Assembly: GCF_963973895.1 (NCBI RefSeq)
Contig: NZ_CAXBBF010000001.1
DNA: 64,000 nucleotides
Source: Porticoccus sp950063125
GTDB taxonomy: Bacteria; Pseudomonadota; Gammaproteobacteria; Pseudomonadales; Porticoccaceae
Direction: 5' to 3' (one strand)
How positions within the stretch are numbered: position 1 is the stretch's first letter; every line of letters begins with the position of its first letter. Under the pieces are notes generated by a model, which saw only the letters and a list, made by a program, of their open reading frames with translations, did no database searches and was not told the DNA's origin. Below, in pieces: positions 44,099 through 51,762 of the stretch. The position numbers and the translations under genes were made by a program.

Positions 44099-44815
44099 CT
44101 ATAACGCCAGATCATCCACATTTATCAGTTGTCGGACTTCATCGATAATCAGACTGTTGTTGGCTTTTGCGCGGATTTTCGCCTCGTTGAGAATTTCCCG
44201 GTTGACGATGCCGAGTTCAATCAGGGTCTGATCGCTTTTGTTGTCAAAGCTCACCAGCCCCTGTTCAATGCGATGGATTTTCTGCTGTTCGTCCTGAACG
44301 TACTTGACCAGTTTCAACAGTGTCGATTCCGTTCGTTCAACACATACCAGCTGACCACCCGGGGCCAATTGGTGGAGCAGGGTGGAGAGCGTCTTGAGGC
44401 CGGGCGTGGTGACCATGATGATGTCAAAGGGCGAAAACTGTGCCGAGCCCTCCTCGCCTTCGCCGTGCAGCACAATGACATTTTTCAGTTGCAGCTGGCT
44501 GAGCTTGTCCATTGCGGCATCGGCCAGGGAGGCGACTTTTTCAATACCGACGACCTTGCTGGCGATTTTGGCCAGTACCGCACAGGGGTAGCCAAGCCCT
44601 GCACCAACATGCAGAACCCTGGGGTGGTTCGGTAAAGTCAGTACACTGAAGATCTGTTTCAGTACTTCTGTGGTGGGAATACTTTCCCCCGCCACCAGCG
44701 ATCCATTTTCGCAATTGATAAAGTGCTGCCGGTCGATTGCCTCGAGAGCTGCCTCGAAACGTGGATCTATTTTGCGGTTGGCTGGGTTGCCCTGTTGGCT
44801 GGTGGATATTTTCAT
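44099..44815 (-). CDS. Protein-L-isoaspartate methyltransferase-like protein with half of an MshEN domain
   Basis: A 238-residue protein from ATG 44815. A Rossmann methyltransferase domain resembling PCMT is seen: RVLHVGAGLGYPCAVLAKIA (SAM motif I), VVGIEKVASLADAA, DIIMVTTPGLKTL and LAPGGQLVCVERTE. The last ~45 residues (LIELGIVNREILNEAKIRAK ... QLINVDDLAL) are not methyltransferase but the first half of an MshEN domain. The TAG after DDLAL is in frame with the following GspE domain. Catalytic activity cannot be judged. A longer GTG start at 44833 is possible. Confidence 0.8.
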   Translation of the reverse strand: MKISTSQQGNPANRKIDPRFEAALEAIDRQHFINCENGSLVAGESIPTTEVLKQIFSVLTLPNHPRVLHVGAGLGYPCAVLAKIASKVVGIEKVASLADAAMDKLSQLQLKNVIVLHGEGEEGSAQFSPFDIIMVTTPGLKTLSTLLHQLAPGGQLVCVERTESTLLKLVKYVQDEQQKIHRIEQGLVSFDNKSDQTLIELGIVNREILNEAKIRAKANNSLIIDEVRQLINVDDLAL

Positions 44816-44976
44816 AATGTCTGCTCTAACCACGACAGTGTCAAAACCGGAGGGCTTTCCCGGAGAATTATTATTCGGCTATTAAACGTAGCACTTTGCA
44901 GCGGTTGATAACAGTGTCTGGCACTTCCTGAATCGAAAGGTTTACCGGTGATCGGGTCTGGTTTAGTCTGCTGCTC

Positions 44977-45612
44977 ATGCGTTTCGACAAGAAATATAAA
45001 ATTCAGCTGACCGACAGCACTTTCCGGCGCATGGACGAGGCCCCGGATGATCAGTTCTACCGGATTCCGCGCTTTGTCAGCCATATTGATCCCGATGCGA
45101 TTGATCGGGTGACTGAACTGTACCGCGAATACTTGTCTGCCGGAACGGTGGTGCTGGATTTGATGAGCAGCTGGCTCAGCCATCTGCCCGAGGAGCTGAC
45201 GCTCAGGCGCGTGGTCGGTCTGGGCATGAATGACCGGGAGATGGCGCGGAATCCACAGCTCGACCAGTGGGTGGTGCATGATCTGAACCGTGAACCTTCA
45301 CTGCCGTTTATTGACGGGGAATTTGATGCCGTATTGATCTGTGTCTCGATTGATTATCTGACGGATCCTGTCGCGGTGCTGCGGGATGCGGGTCGGGTGC
45401 TCAAGCCAGATGCCCCGTTGATTATCACCTATTCAAATCGCTACTTTGAGTCGAAGGCGACTGCTGCCTGGTTGTATCTTAATGATGAGCAGCGCGCCTA
45501 TCTGATCAAGACCTTTCTTGAGGAGGCCGGTTGCTACCGGCAGATTGAGCTGATGGATCGGAGTCCCCCGTCCGGCGACCCATTGTTTGCGGTGGTTGCC
45601 AGGGTGGCCTGA
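44977..45612 (+). CDS. SAM-dependent methyltransferase (class I)
   Basis: A 211-residue protein with a Rossmann methyltransferase fold: TVVLDLMSSWLSHLP as a motif I variant, VVGLGMNDREMARNP, FDAVLICVSIDYLTDPV as motif IV and LRDAGRVLKPDAPLIITYSN near the C-terminal half. The Gly-rich loop is degenerate (DLMSSW rather than DxGxGxG), common in class I families of unknown substrate. It is divergent from the methyltransferase/GspE operon and convergent with the PRPP-synthetase-like gene (stops five bases apart). Confidence 0.85.
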   Translation: MRFDKKYKIQLTDSTFRRMDEAPDDQFYRIPRFVSHIDPDAIDRVTELYREYLSAGTVVLDLMSSWLSHLPEELTLRRVVGLGMNDREMARNPQLDQWVVHDLNREPSLPFIDGEFDAVLICVSIDYLTDPVAVLRDAGRVLKPDAPLIITYSNRYFESKATAAWLYLNDEQRAYLIKTFLEEAGCYRQIELMDRSPPSGDPLFAVVARVA

Positions 45613-45617
45613 CCCGT

Positions 45618-46547
45618 TTATCTGTTGCCAGAACCCTGATTGCCCCCGATTCTCAAACATTGCTGAATGGCGGGAACCAGCAGAGGCGTCACATCAATAC
45701 GGTTGGTAGCATGGGGGATGGTATTGCAGGTGGCCAGCTCCGTCAGTCCGGACTGCATCAGCCGCTCATCGACGTTGTCGGCAAAAATACCGTGGATCGC
45801 TGCGCATTTAACCCGGCTGATACCCTGTTGCCGCGCCGCCTGAAGACACTTCAGGATGGTTTGGCCGCTGGAGATGACATCATCGATGATCACTGCTGTT
45901 CGATCCTGATAGTCTGAAAGGTCGGGAAGTGTGACCACCACATCGCGGTCGCCGTGCCGCTGCTTTTCGCCGATCACATAGGGATGACCGCTGGCCAGGG
46001 CAACCCGCGATACCCACTGCTCGCTCTCGCTGTCCGGCCCGATCAGTAACAGGGACGCTTGATCGGTCAGCCAGTCAGTGAGTGCCGTTGTGCCTTCAAC
46101 CCTGACACTGGGCACGATGTAGATGTCGTCAAGCGAATGGTAGCGATGAAGGTGTGGGTCCACTGTCACCAGCCAGTCGATATGGGTCGACAGCAGGTGG
46201 GCAAACAAACGCGAGGTGACCGCTTCGCCTTCATGGAAACGGCAGTCCTGACGCATGTAACACAGGTAGGGAGCTACCAGGCCTACCGAGCTTGCTCCCA
46301 ATTCCCGCAGGGTTTCCAGCAGAAATATCAGTGGAAGCAACTTGGCATTCGGGTTGGCCAGATTGGCCACTACAATGCAGTGGCGACCGGCCACCGGTGT
46401 GGCAACTTTGAGATAGGTTTCCCCATCCGGAAACGGGCGGGTCTCGAGCGTTCCCATGCCTCCTGTCAGTTCACGGCAGAGGGGTGCCAGCAGGGGATGC
46501 TCATCAAGGGAGAATAACAGGGGCAGATGCTGGTCGGCAGTGTTCAT
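45618..46547 (-). CDS. Ribose-phosphate pyrophosphokinase-like protein
   Basis: A 309-residue Prs-family protein: PDGETYLKV, the YLCYMRQDCRFHEGEAVTSR flexible region, DPHLHRYHSL and the PRPP loop VIIDDVISSGQTI. Prs makes PRPP from ribose 5-phosphate and ATP. The sequence departs from housekeeping Prs: the loop reads DDVISSGQT rather than DDIIDTGGT, and the N-terminal ATP region is shorter. It overlaps the AMP-phosphorylase-like gene by four bases (ATGA), so the two are translated together. Confidence 0.9.
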   Translation of the reverse strand: MNTADQHLPLLFSLDEHPLLAPLCRELTGGMGTLETRPFPDGETYLKVATPVAGRHCIVVANLANPNAKLLPLIFLLETLRELGASSVGLVAPYLCYMRQDCRFHEGEAVTSRLFAHLLSTHIDWLVTVDPHLHRYHSLDDIYIVPSVRVEGTTALTDWLTDQASLLLIGPDSESEQWVSRVALASGHPYVIGEKQRHGDRDVVVTLPDLSDYQDRTAVIIDDVISSGQTILKCLQAARQQGISRVKCAAIHGIFADNVDERLMQSGLTELATCNTIPHATNRIDVTPLLVPAIQQCLRIGGNQGSGNR

Positions 46548-48055
46548 AAAGGCTCCCCAATTTTAAAAATGGGGCCATTATCCCGGTAAAAAGCCAGCGC
46601 ATAATCCTGTTCTCCCTGGCTCTCTGAAAAGAGGGTAAAAAGTGGCTGTCCTTTTGTGACAGGTTCCCCCAGTGAAGCCGCCAGACGAAGCCCCGCTGCC
46701 GGATCGGTCGGTGCTCCGGCCAGTTTTGCGACTCTGGCAAGTCTGCGATTGTCGATTGCCGTGACTACGCCGTCCCGGTCGGCCGTCTCAATATGCTGGA
46801 AACGGGCCTTGGGCAGGGTTTTCAGACCGCCCTGGGCCTTGGCGATACGTTGAAACTGTCGCCATGCCTGCCCGCTGTCCAGTATTTCCGTGGCCTGATC
46901 GATACAGGTTGCAACGCCGTTGGCCTGGGCCATATCCAGCAGGTTGGCGGCGAGAAACAGCGAACGTTGCCGCAAATCCTGTGGTGCATCGGCCTGGCAT
47001 TGCAGTACGGATAAAATATCCCGTGCCTCCTCAGCTGGACCGATGCCATAGCCAATCGGTGCGCTGCCATCCGTAATCAAACAGCGCAGCTGAATACCGC
47101 AGGCGGCGCCCACCAGGGTGAACATGGAAGCCAGCCTTTTAGCTTCTTCCCGGGTTCTGATTTTTGCCGTTGCGCCAACGGGGATATCGATTACCGCATG
47201 GGTTGAGCCAGCCGCTATTTTTTTGGATAACACTGACGCGATCATCTGGCCTTCGCCATCCAGATCCAGTGCCCGCTCCACCCGGATCAGCAGATCATCA
47301 ACCGGACTCAGGCTGACCCCGCCGCCCCACACCAGGCAGGCATCGGTGGCACCGACCACACGGCGGATTTCATCCAGCTTTAGGTTGACGTTGGTCAGGG
47401 TATCCATGGTGTCTGCGGTGCCCGATGGCGAGGTGATCGCCCGGGAGGACGTTTTCGGGATAATCAGTCCCGCTGAACTGACAATGGAAACCAGAATCGG
47501 TGTGGTGCGATTTCCCGGCAGCCCTCCAATGCAGTGTTTGTCGTAGATACGGAGTCGGCCCGGCCACTCCAGCTGTTTGCCGCACTCCACCATCGCTTTG
47601 GTCAGGCTGATAATCTCATCCACATCCAGCCTGTTGCCCGCACACGCACTGAGAAAGCTGGCAATGGCAACGTCGGTGTAGTGGTGGCCACTGATGTCCG
47701 TGATGATGCTTTTGATGTCGGATTCGCTGAGCTTATGGCCGTATATTTTCTTGCGGACCAGGCTCAGTGAGTTCAGCAATGGCGCGTTATGAATCTTCAC
47801 CGTGTCGCCACTTTTGATCTGCAGGTCATGCATGGCGACCTTTGACAGGCCGGCACAACCCTCGGGAAGAATATGATTGTCCACCACATTCAAGGTGGCA
47901 ATCAGCGAATGACCATTGCTTTTCAGTGTCAGGCGACTGCTGGCGGAGAACCCTTCGGAGAGGCAAACCGGTGAATCCTTGCGCATGTACACAACGGATT
48001 CCTGGTGGGTATCGATACCCATATCGACCACTTTGACAACATGGTCCACCTCCAT
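46544..48055 (-). CDS. AMP phosphorylase/thymidine phosphorylase-like enzyme
   Basis: A 503-residue protein. The N-terminal ~85 residues form the extra domain found in archaeal AMP phosphorylase, absent in bacterial DeoA; the rest carries the phosphorylase core (SGTADTMDTLTNVNL, the phosphate/ribose loop KHCIGGLPGNRTTP and SSRAITSPSG). ATG 48055 is chosen, with GGAGG eight bases upstream, over a TTG two codons earlier. Archaeal AMP phosphorylase turns AMP and phosphate into adenine and ribose 1,5-bisphosphate. Coupling to a Prs-like gene suggests linked phosphoribose recycling. Confidence 0.88.
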   Translation of the reverse strand: MEVDHVVKVVDMGIDTHQESVVYMRKDSPVCLSEGFSASSRLTLKSNGHSLIATLNVVDNHILPEGCAGLSKVAMHDLQIKSGDTVKIHNAPLLNSLSLVRKKIYGHKLSESDIKSIITDISGHHYTDVAIASFLSACAGNRLDVDEIISLTKAMVECGKQLEWPGRLRIYDKHCIGGLPGNRTTPILVSIVSSAGLIIPKTSSRAITSPSGTADTMDTLTNVNLKLDEIRRVVGATDACLVWGGGVSLSPVDDLLIRVERALDLDGEGQMIASVLSKKIAAGSTHAVIDIPVGATAKIRTREEAKRLASMFTLVGAACGIQLRCLITDGSAPIGYGIGPAEEARDILSVLQCQADAPQDLRQRSLFLAANLLDMAQANGVATCIDQATEILDSGQAWRQFQRIAKAQGGLKTLPKARFQHIETADRDGVVTAIDNRRLARVAKLAGAPTDPAAGLRLAASLGEPVTKGQPLFTLFSESQGEQDYALAFYRDNGPIFKIGEPL

Positions 48056-48207
48056 ACACAACTCCTCCCAACAGCGACTATCAACGTCTGATATTGGCGC
48101 TATTCTAGGATAATTTCATCCCCGATCGGATATTTTCCTGTTTCGGAGTGGTGAGCGAGGTTGTGCTGGCCAAGGACCGACCCGTTATGAGCGGTAGATG
48201 CCGGACG

Positions 48208-48864
48208 TCAGGCCCTGCTGCTGAGCCACCGGCGACCTATCCAGTAATCTGCACTGCAGAAGCGGCCGCCGCCTGTAAAGAACAGTGACAGCAGCATGAT
48301 GAAGTAGGTGGCCGCAAACTCGATGCCATTGTTCAGAATGACAAAGTTGCCCTTGCCGGTAAGCCAGGAGTAGTTGCCGTGTTCCCGAAGAATTTGTCGG
48401 GCAGCTGACAGTCGTTTACCCACTGCCTCGCTGTTTTCGAGACTTTGCTCGGCTGCCGGAATACCGATGGTGGCCAGGGGGCGGGCCATACTGGTTGACG
48501 GATCCGAGGGGGCAATCGCGAACCAGCCGTTATGCCAGTGAACCGCAAAAGCGGCCACCAACATGGTTACCATCAGTGGGATAGCAATCAGCCGTGTCCC
48601 CAGTCCGAACAACAGCAGGAATCCGCCAACCAGCTCTGTGGCAGTGGCCAGGACTGCCATCAGCCAGGGAAGAGGCAATCCCAGCCCCCAGTCCGGGTTT
48701 CCAAACCAGCCTACTGTGCTCTCGAATGCGAGTAGTTTGGTCAGGCCCGCCGTGATGAAAATTGGTGCCAGAAAGAACCGCAACAGCAGTGGGGCAAGAA
48801 AATCGGCTTTTCTGGTTGCGTCGAGTCCTCTGCGAAGTCTGTCAATGAATGGCGCTGTGCTCAT
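48208..48864 (-). CDS. hvfX: DoxX family protein, HvfX-type RiPP accessory
   Basis: A 218-residue inner-membrane protein with four helices. The DoxX domain is clear: LLRFFLAPIFITAGLTKLLAFES, LPWLMAVLATATELVGGFLLLFGLGTRLIAIPL. The end carries a helix near GGRFCSADYWIGRRW. DoxX proteins of this type (HvfX) sit downstream of HvfA copper-RiPP precursors. It lies 100 bases after the precursor gene, separated only by a hairpin. Its role in export, maturation or redox protection is inferred from neighbourhood. Confidence 0.85.
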   Translation of the reverse strand: MSTAPFIDRLRRGLDATRKADFLAPLLLRFFLAPIFITAGLTKLLAFESTVGWFGNPDWGLGLPLPWLMAVLATATELVGGFLLLFGLGTRLIAIPLMVTMLVAAFAVHWHNGWFAIAPSDPSTSMARPLATIGIPAAEQSLENSEAVGKRLSAARQILREHGNYSWLTGKGNFVILNNGIEFAATYFIMLLSLFFTGGGRFCSADYWIGRRWLSSRA

Positions 48865-48908
48865 AAGATCTTACCCATAGAATTGAGTATCGGGAACAGG
48901 AAGAATGA

Positions 48909-48930
48909 AGGGCGACCGCTTGGCCGCCCT
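48909..48930 (-). terminator. Hairpin between precursor and hvfX, probable attenuator
   Basis: AGGGCGACC and GGCCGCCCT (48909-48917, 48922-48930) pair with one mismatch around a four-base loop. On the minus strand a T/C-rich stretch follows. It would let the precursor transcript exceed that of the distal hvfX gene, as is common for peptide precursors. Confidence 0.55.
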
Positions 48931-48963
48931 CCTGGTGTGTAAAAGCAGCTGGGAGTCGGCAAA

Positions 48964-49311
48964 TTAGTGTCCGCCACACTTACCTTCACCGCACTTTCCT
49001 TCACTAGGTTTGCCTTCACCACGTTTGCCTTCTTCAGATTTTGGCGCAGCTTTTCCTTCACCGCATTTCCCTTCGCCGCACTTGCCTTCCTCAGACTTCG
49101 GGGCAGCTTTTCCCTCACCACATTTCCCTTCGCCACACTTACCTTCCCCGGGTTTGCCGTCGGCATGTTTGCCAGCAAGCTGGTAGCCATTGCCGAGATC
49201 GGTCGCTGCGAAGGGATTGTCGGCCATACTGGCCATGGGGAGAATCAGGCTGGTGGAGATAAAGGCCATGCCAATGGTTGATTTGAAGGTGTTTTTGGTT
49301 GGCTGTTTCAT
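48964..49311 (-). CDS. hvfA: HvfA-family copper-binding RiPP precursor
   Basis: A 115-residue precursor. A signal peptide (about 1-32, ending ASMADNPF) is followed by a low-complexity core with six EGKCG pentapeptides and other EGK variants, in two nearly identical 20-residue blocks (about 60-99). Core Cys in EGKCG motifs of HvfA are converted to oxazolone/thioamide groups by an HvfB (MNIO, DUF692) and HvfC pair, and bind copper in the periplasm. AAGGA lies seven bases before ATG 49311. No HvfB or HvfC gene is here; sigma and anti-sigma genes and hvfX flank it. Confidence 0.88.
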   Translation of the reverse strand: MKQPTKNTFKSTIGMAFISTSLILPMASMADNPFAATDLGNGYQLAGKHADGKPGEGKCGEGKCGEGKAAPKSEEGKCGEGKCGEGKAAPKSEEGKRGEGKPSEGKCGEGKCGGH

Positions 49312-49342
49312 GGTCAGTTCCTTGTTTTGTTCATGGATGTCT

Positions 49343-49358
49343 CCGCATTGAGATGCGG
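49343..49358 (-). promoter_or_regulatory. Inverted repeat in the hvfA leader; possible ECF promoter upstream
   Basis: CCGCAT (49343-49348) and ATGCGG (49353-49358) form a perfect palindrome around TGAG, about 32 bases before the hvfA start. On the minus strand, TGTAAC lies about 25 bases upstream of it, followed at 16-base spacing by a GC-rich block. This resembles ECF -35/-10 spacing but is only a suggestion. Confidence 0.35.
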
Positions 49359-49582
49359 TCGGGTATTTTTTGTTACATGCAATAACAGGTTTTGATGACG
49401 TTTTTCAATCGTTAAAGAATGCGATTGCCGGTTGCGTCTGCTCCGGCAAATTTTTCACGAAGGAAACACACAACAAATGTTGTCGGCAATCTGCCTAACT
49501 GATGCCGTTGAAAGGGATTTGTTACAGATACGGGCAGCGTTTGTGTTTCTTTTGCCGGAGATGGGGTCTTTAGCTGTGGGGA

Positions 49583-49813
49583 TTACAGGTTGCTGTGGGA
49601 ATGAATACAGTCCATTACTTTGCGCACTTCCTCTTCTGTGGCTTTATTGTGCATAAAAGGGATGGCTTTGATCAGCCGGGCCAGCTGTTTGACATAACGG
49701 CGGCAGTGTCGACAGAGTAGCAGGTGAAGCCGCACGGCGACACGTGTGGAAATACCCAGATCACGATCCAGTAATTGATCTGCATGGTTGACAATGTCGC
49801 GGCAGCTCAGCAC
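49583..49813 (-). CDS. Zinc-finger anti-sigma factor-like protein
   Basis: A 76-residue protein of the zf-HC2 type. The HLLLCRHC sequence (His, Cys-x2-Cys) is the metal-binding core of anti-sigma zinc-finger domains, and the N-terminal LSCRDIVNHADQLLDRDLG matches its first helix. No membrane helix or longer C-terminal tail is present, so it is a minimal cytosolic anti-sigma domain that may sense metal or redox state. Its start overlaps the sigma gene stop by seven bases, so the two are coupled. Confidence 0.8.
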   Translation of the reverse strand: MLSCRDIVNHADQLLDRDLGISTRVAVRLHLLLCRHCRRYVKQLARLIKAIPFMHNKATEEEVRKVMDCIHSHSNL

Positions 49814-50415
49814 TCGCCAGTCTCCTCATAATGGTCTACAAGTTTGAACAATTGTGTTCTCGCACGGTGCAGGAGCACTCGCGCATTGGCTGAAGAAACC
49901 GTCAACTCGCTACAGATTTCATCAAAAGACAGGCCACTGGCATCCCGCATTTCGAGAATACAGCGTTGGTTGTCCGGCATGGCGGTTAGCAGTCTTTCCA
50001 GACATTCAGCCAATTGCTCACCGGTCAGCAGACTCTCGGGAGAATCCAAATGCCAAAGGGCTGGGGGATGCTGCCATTGCCCCTGCCCGGTAAATCGTTG
50101 TGCCAGGCTGTCTTCAGTGTACGGATCTTCACTGCTGTGATCGCTGAATAACCATTCCCGCTTCCTCTGTCGCAACTGCATTTTTGCTTCATTGATGGCG
50201 ATGCTACCCAGCCAGGTACGGATCGCCGACTTGCCTGCAAAGCTGCCAATGGCCTGGTAGGCCTTGAGCCAGGCGTTTTGTACCACTTCTTCGGCTTCGC
50301 TGATGCCGACGATCGGTACGGTGAGAGCTATGAGGGCGCGGTGGTGGTCGCGAACCAGTTCTGCAAAAAGTACCGGGTCTCCGGATCTCAATTGTGCCAG
50401 TTTGTCTGTTTCCAC
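49807..50415 (-). CDS. ECF RNA polymerase sigma factor
   Basis: A 202-residue ECF sigma factor. Region 2 is at about 15-75 (ALTVPIVGISEAEEVVQNAWLKAYQAIGSFAGKSAIRTWL) and region 4 at about 140-190 (LLTAMPDNQRCILEMRDASGLSFDEICSEL and an HTH). The start is GTG 50415. It is followed by a coupled zinc-finger anti-sigma gene and then the copper-RiPP precursor, so it probably controls that locus in response to metal stress. Confidence 0.92.
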   Translation of the reverse strand: METDKLAQLRSGDPVLFAELVRDHHRALIALTVPIVGISEAEEVVQNAWLKAYQAIGSFAGKSAIRTWLGSIAINEAKMQLRQRKREWLFSDHSSEDPYTEDSLAQRFTGQGQWQHPPALWHLDSPESLLTGEQLAECLERLLTAMPDNQRCILEMRDASGLSFDEICSELTVSSANARVLLHRARTQLFKLVDHYEETGEC

Positions 50416-50616
50416 GCGTTCAAAAAGCCTCGCCGATTGTTCCCCTCTGGCGCAATATGACCAGACAGGTTATTACCCCCGTCAAGCCTAAGCCATAGAC
50501 AGTGACAAAAACCATGGCTTCACGATAAAAAATTCACCCCCCGGCGGTGTATCGGGTCAGGCTGAACCGATCGGGACATATCAGCGTACACTCCCCCATC
50601 AAAAGAGGATCATGCG

Positions 50617-50778
50617 ATGCCCCCACCTTCTGAACAAATTATTGAAAGGTTGCCCTGCCGGGGCTGTGTGCGGGATTGCCCGTATTTCTCTGTCTGCGAT
50701 GGCAAGCTCTGGCGCATGCCGATTGATCGACAGGGGGCTCAGGCAGGCGATGAGGAAGATGTCCAGCCGGGTAGTTGA
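50617..50778 (+). CDS. Cys-rich mini-protein (53 residues)
   Basis: An overlooked short gene from ATG 50617. GAGG lies eight bases upstream, a better fit than the ATG at 50612 in another frame. The protein has four Cys in PCRGCVRDCPYFSVCDGKLWRM (positions 14, 17, 21 and 27), a zinc or iron-sulfur-like pattern, followed by an acidic tail. Its stop lies 33 bases before the SDR gene. I do not know the family, though the CRGC-x3-C pattern feels conserved in gammaproteobacteria. Confidence 0.55.
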   Translation: MPPPSEQIIERLPCRGCVRDCPYFSVCDGKLWRMPIDRQGAQAGDEEDVQPGS

Positions 50779-50811
50779 TGACCGGTCATATCGGTCACGG
50801 GGGGCGCAGCA

Positions 50812-51537
50812 ATGAGTTCAAAAGCCTTGGTGATCGGTGCCTCCAGTGGCATTGCCCAGCGTTTGATTTGCCGACTAAGCGGGGATCCGCGTATTGCGGG
50901 GATTTATGCTGTCAGTCGCAGTCCCGCCGAGGTTGATTTGCCGGCGGGGGTGAGCTGGCTGACGTGCGATTATTCAGAGGTGGGTATCGCTGAGACTGTT
51001 GCACTGCTCAATGAAGAACCCGGTGAGTTTTCACGGGTGTTTATCTGTAACGGTATGCTCCATGAGGGGGACAGGGTTCGTCCCGAAAAGCGGCTTGAAG
51101 AGATAGATTTGTCCAGTATTGAAGCGGTGTTCAGGGCCAATACGTTTACCCCCCTGTTGTGGTTGAAGCATCTCGTGGGTTTCCTGCGCGGTGAACAGGT
51201 CTGTACCCTGACGCTGTTCAGTGCCCGGGTTGGCAGTATCAGTGACAATAAGCTGGGTGGCTGGTACAGCTATCGCGCCTCCAAGGCGGCCCTGAATATG
51301 CTGGTTCAGACTGCTTCAGTCGAATACGCCAGGCGGGCAAAAAATGTGCAGTTGGTGGCCTTTCATCCAGGCACCACCGACACAGCACTGTCCAGACCGT
51401 TCCAAGGCAATGTGCCGGAAGGCAAACTGTTTTCTGCCGATTTTGTGGCGGAACAGTTACTGTCCATTGTTGAAAATATGACACCGGTCGGCCACGCGCT
51501 ATACCTTGATTGGCAGGGCAGGGAAATCCCCTGGTGA
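50812..51537 (+). CDS. SDR family oxidoreductase
   Basis: A 241-residue short-chain dehydrogenase/reductase. The N-terminal LVIGASSGIAQRLI nucleotide loop, the SARVGSISDNKLGGWYSYRASKAAL segment with Tyr and Lys of the catalytic YxxxK (YSYRASK), and the FHPGTTDTALSRPFQG end match atypical SDR members such as the C-factor/YbbO type. The NAD(P)H-dependent substrate is unknown. It starts 33 bases after the small Cys-rich gene, and DUF2256 and DUF3429 genes follow closely. Confidence 0.92.
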   Translation: MSSKALVIGASSGIAQRLICRLSGDPRIAGIYAVSRSPAEVDLPAGVSWLTCDYSEVGIAETVALLNEEPGEFSRVFICNGMLHEGDRVRPEKRLEEIDLSSIEAVFRANTFTPLLWLKHLVGFLRGEQVCTLTLFSARVGSISDNKLGGWYSYRASKAALNMLVQTASVEYARRAKNVQLVAFHPGTTDTALSRPFQGNVPEGKLFSADFVAEQLLSIVENMTPVGHALYLDWQGREIPW

Positions 51538-51567
51538 TTGGAATGGTGAAGCGATCGGGTTGGCAGC

Positions 51568-51762
51568 GTGCCGGAAAAAGCTGATCTGCCCGGCAAAATC
51601 TGTGTGGTCTGCCATCGGCCTTTCCATTGGCGGAAAAAGTGGCGGCGCGTCTGGCAGGATGTGAAATATTGTTCCGAAAGATGCCGGCGCAGCCGGGGCA
51701 AAACCTTAGGTGAAAAAATCGGCAGCGACAAAATTATCAGAGAGAGCATCATTGAACAGTAG
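51568..51762 (+). CDS. DUF2256 family zinc-ribbon-like protein
   Basis: A 64-residue protein starting at GTG 51568; a TGA 20 bases upstream excludes longer starts. The pattern CVVCHRPFHWRKKWRRVWQDVKYCSERCRRSR contains C-x2-C and C-x3-C pairs and a basic Trp-rich middle typical of DUF2256. Function unknown; the pattern fits a zinc ribbon. It overlaps the next gene's start by 11 bases and follows the SDR gene by 30. Confidence 0.85.
   Translation: MPEKADLPGKICVVCHRPFHWRKKWRRVWQDVKYCSERCRRSRGKTLGEKIGSDKIIRESIIEQ

Noticed and set aside
48967..49281. 104-codon plus-strand frame over hvfA
   Set aside because: Produced by the repeated EGKCG codons read in reverse; Phe-rich and without a start site.
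48964..49311. Tandem EGKCG coding repeats taken as a CRISPR array
   Set aside because: The repeats encode a continuous protein with signal peptide and have no spacers; no cas genes are present.
50612..50815. 67-codon frame starting five bases before the Cys-rich mini-protein
   Set aside because: The ribosome site is only three bases from this ATG; the other frame has better spacing and a coherent Cys pattern.
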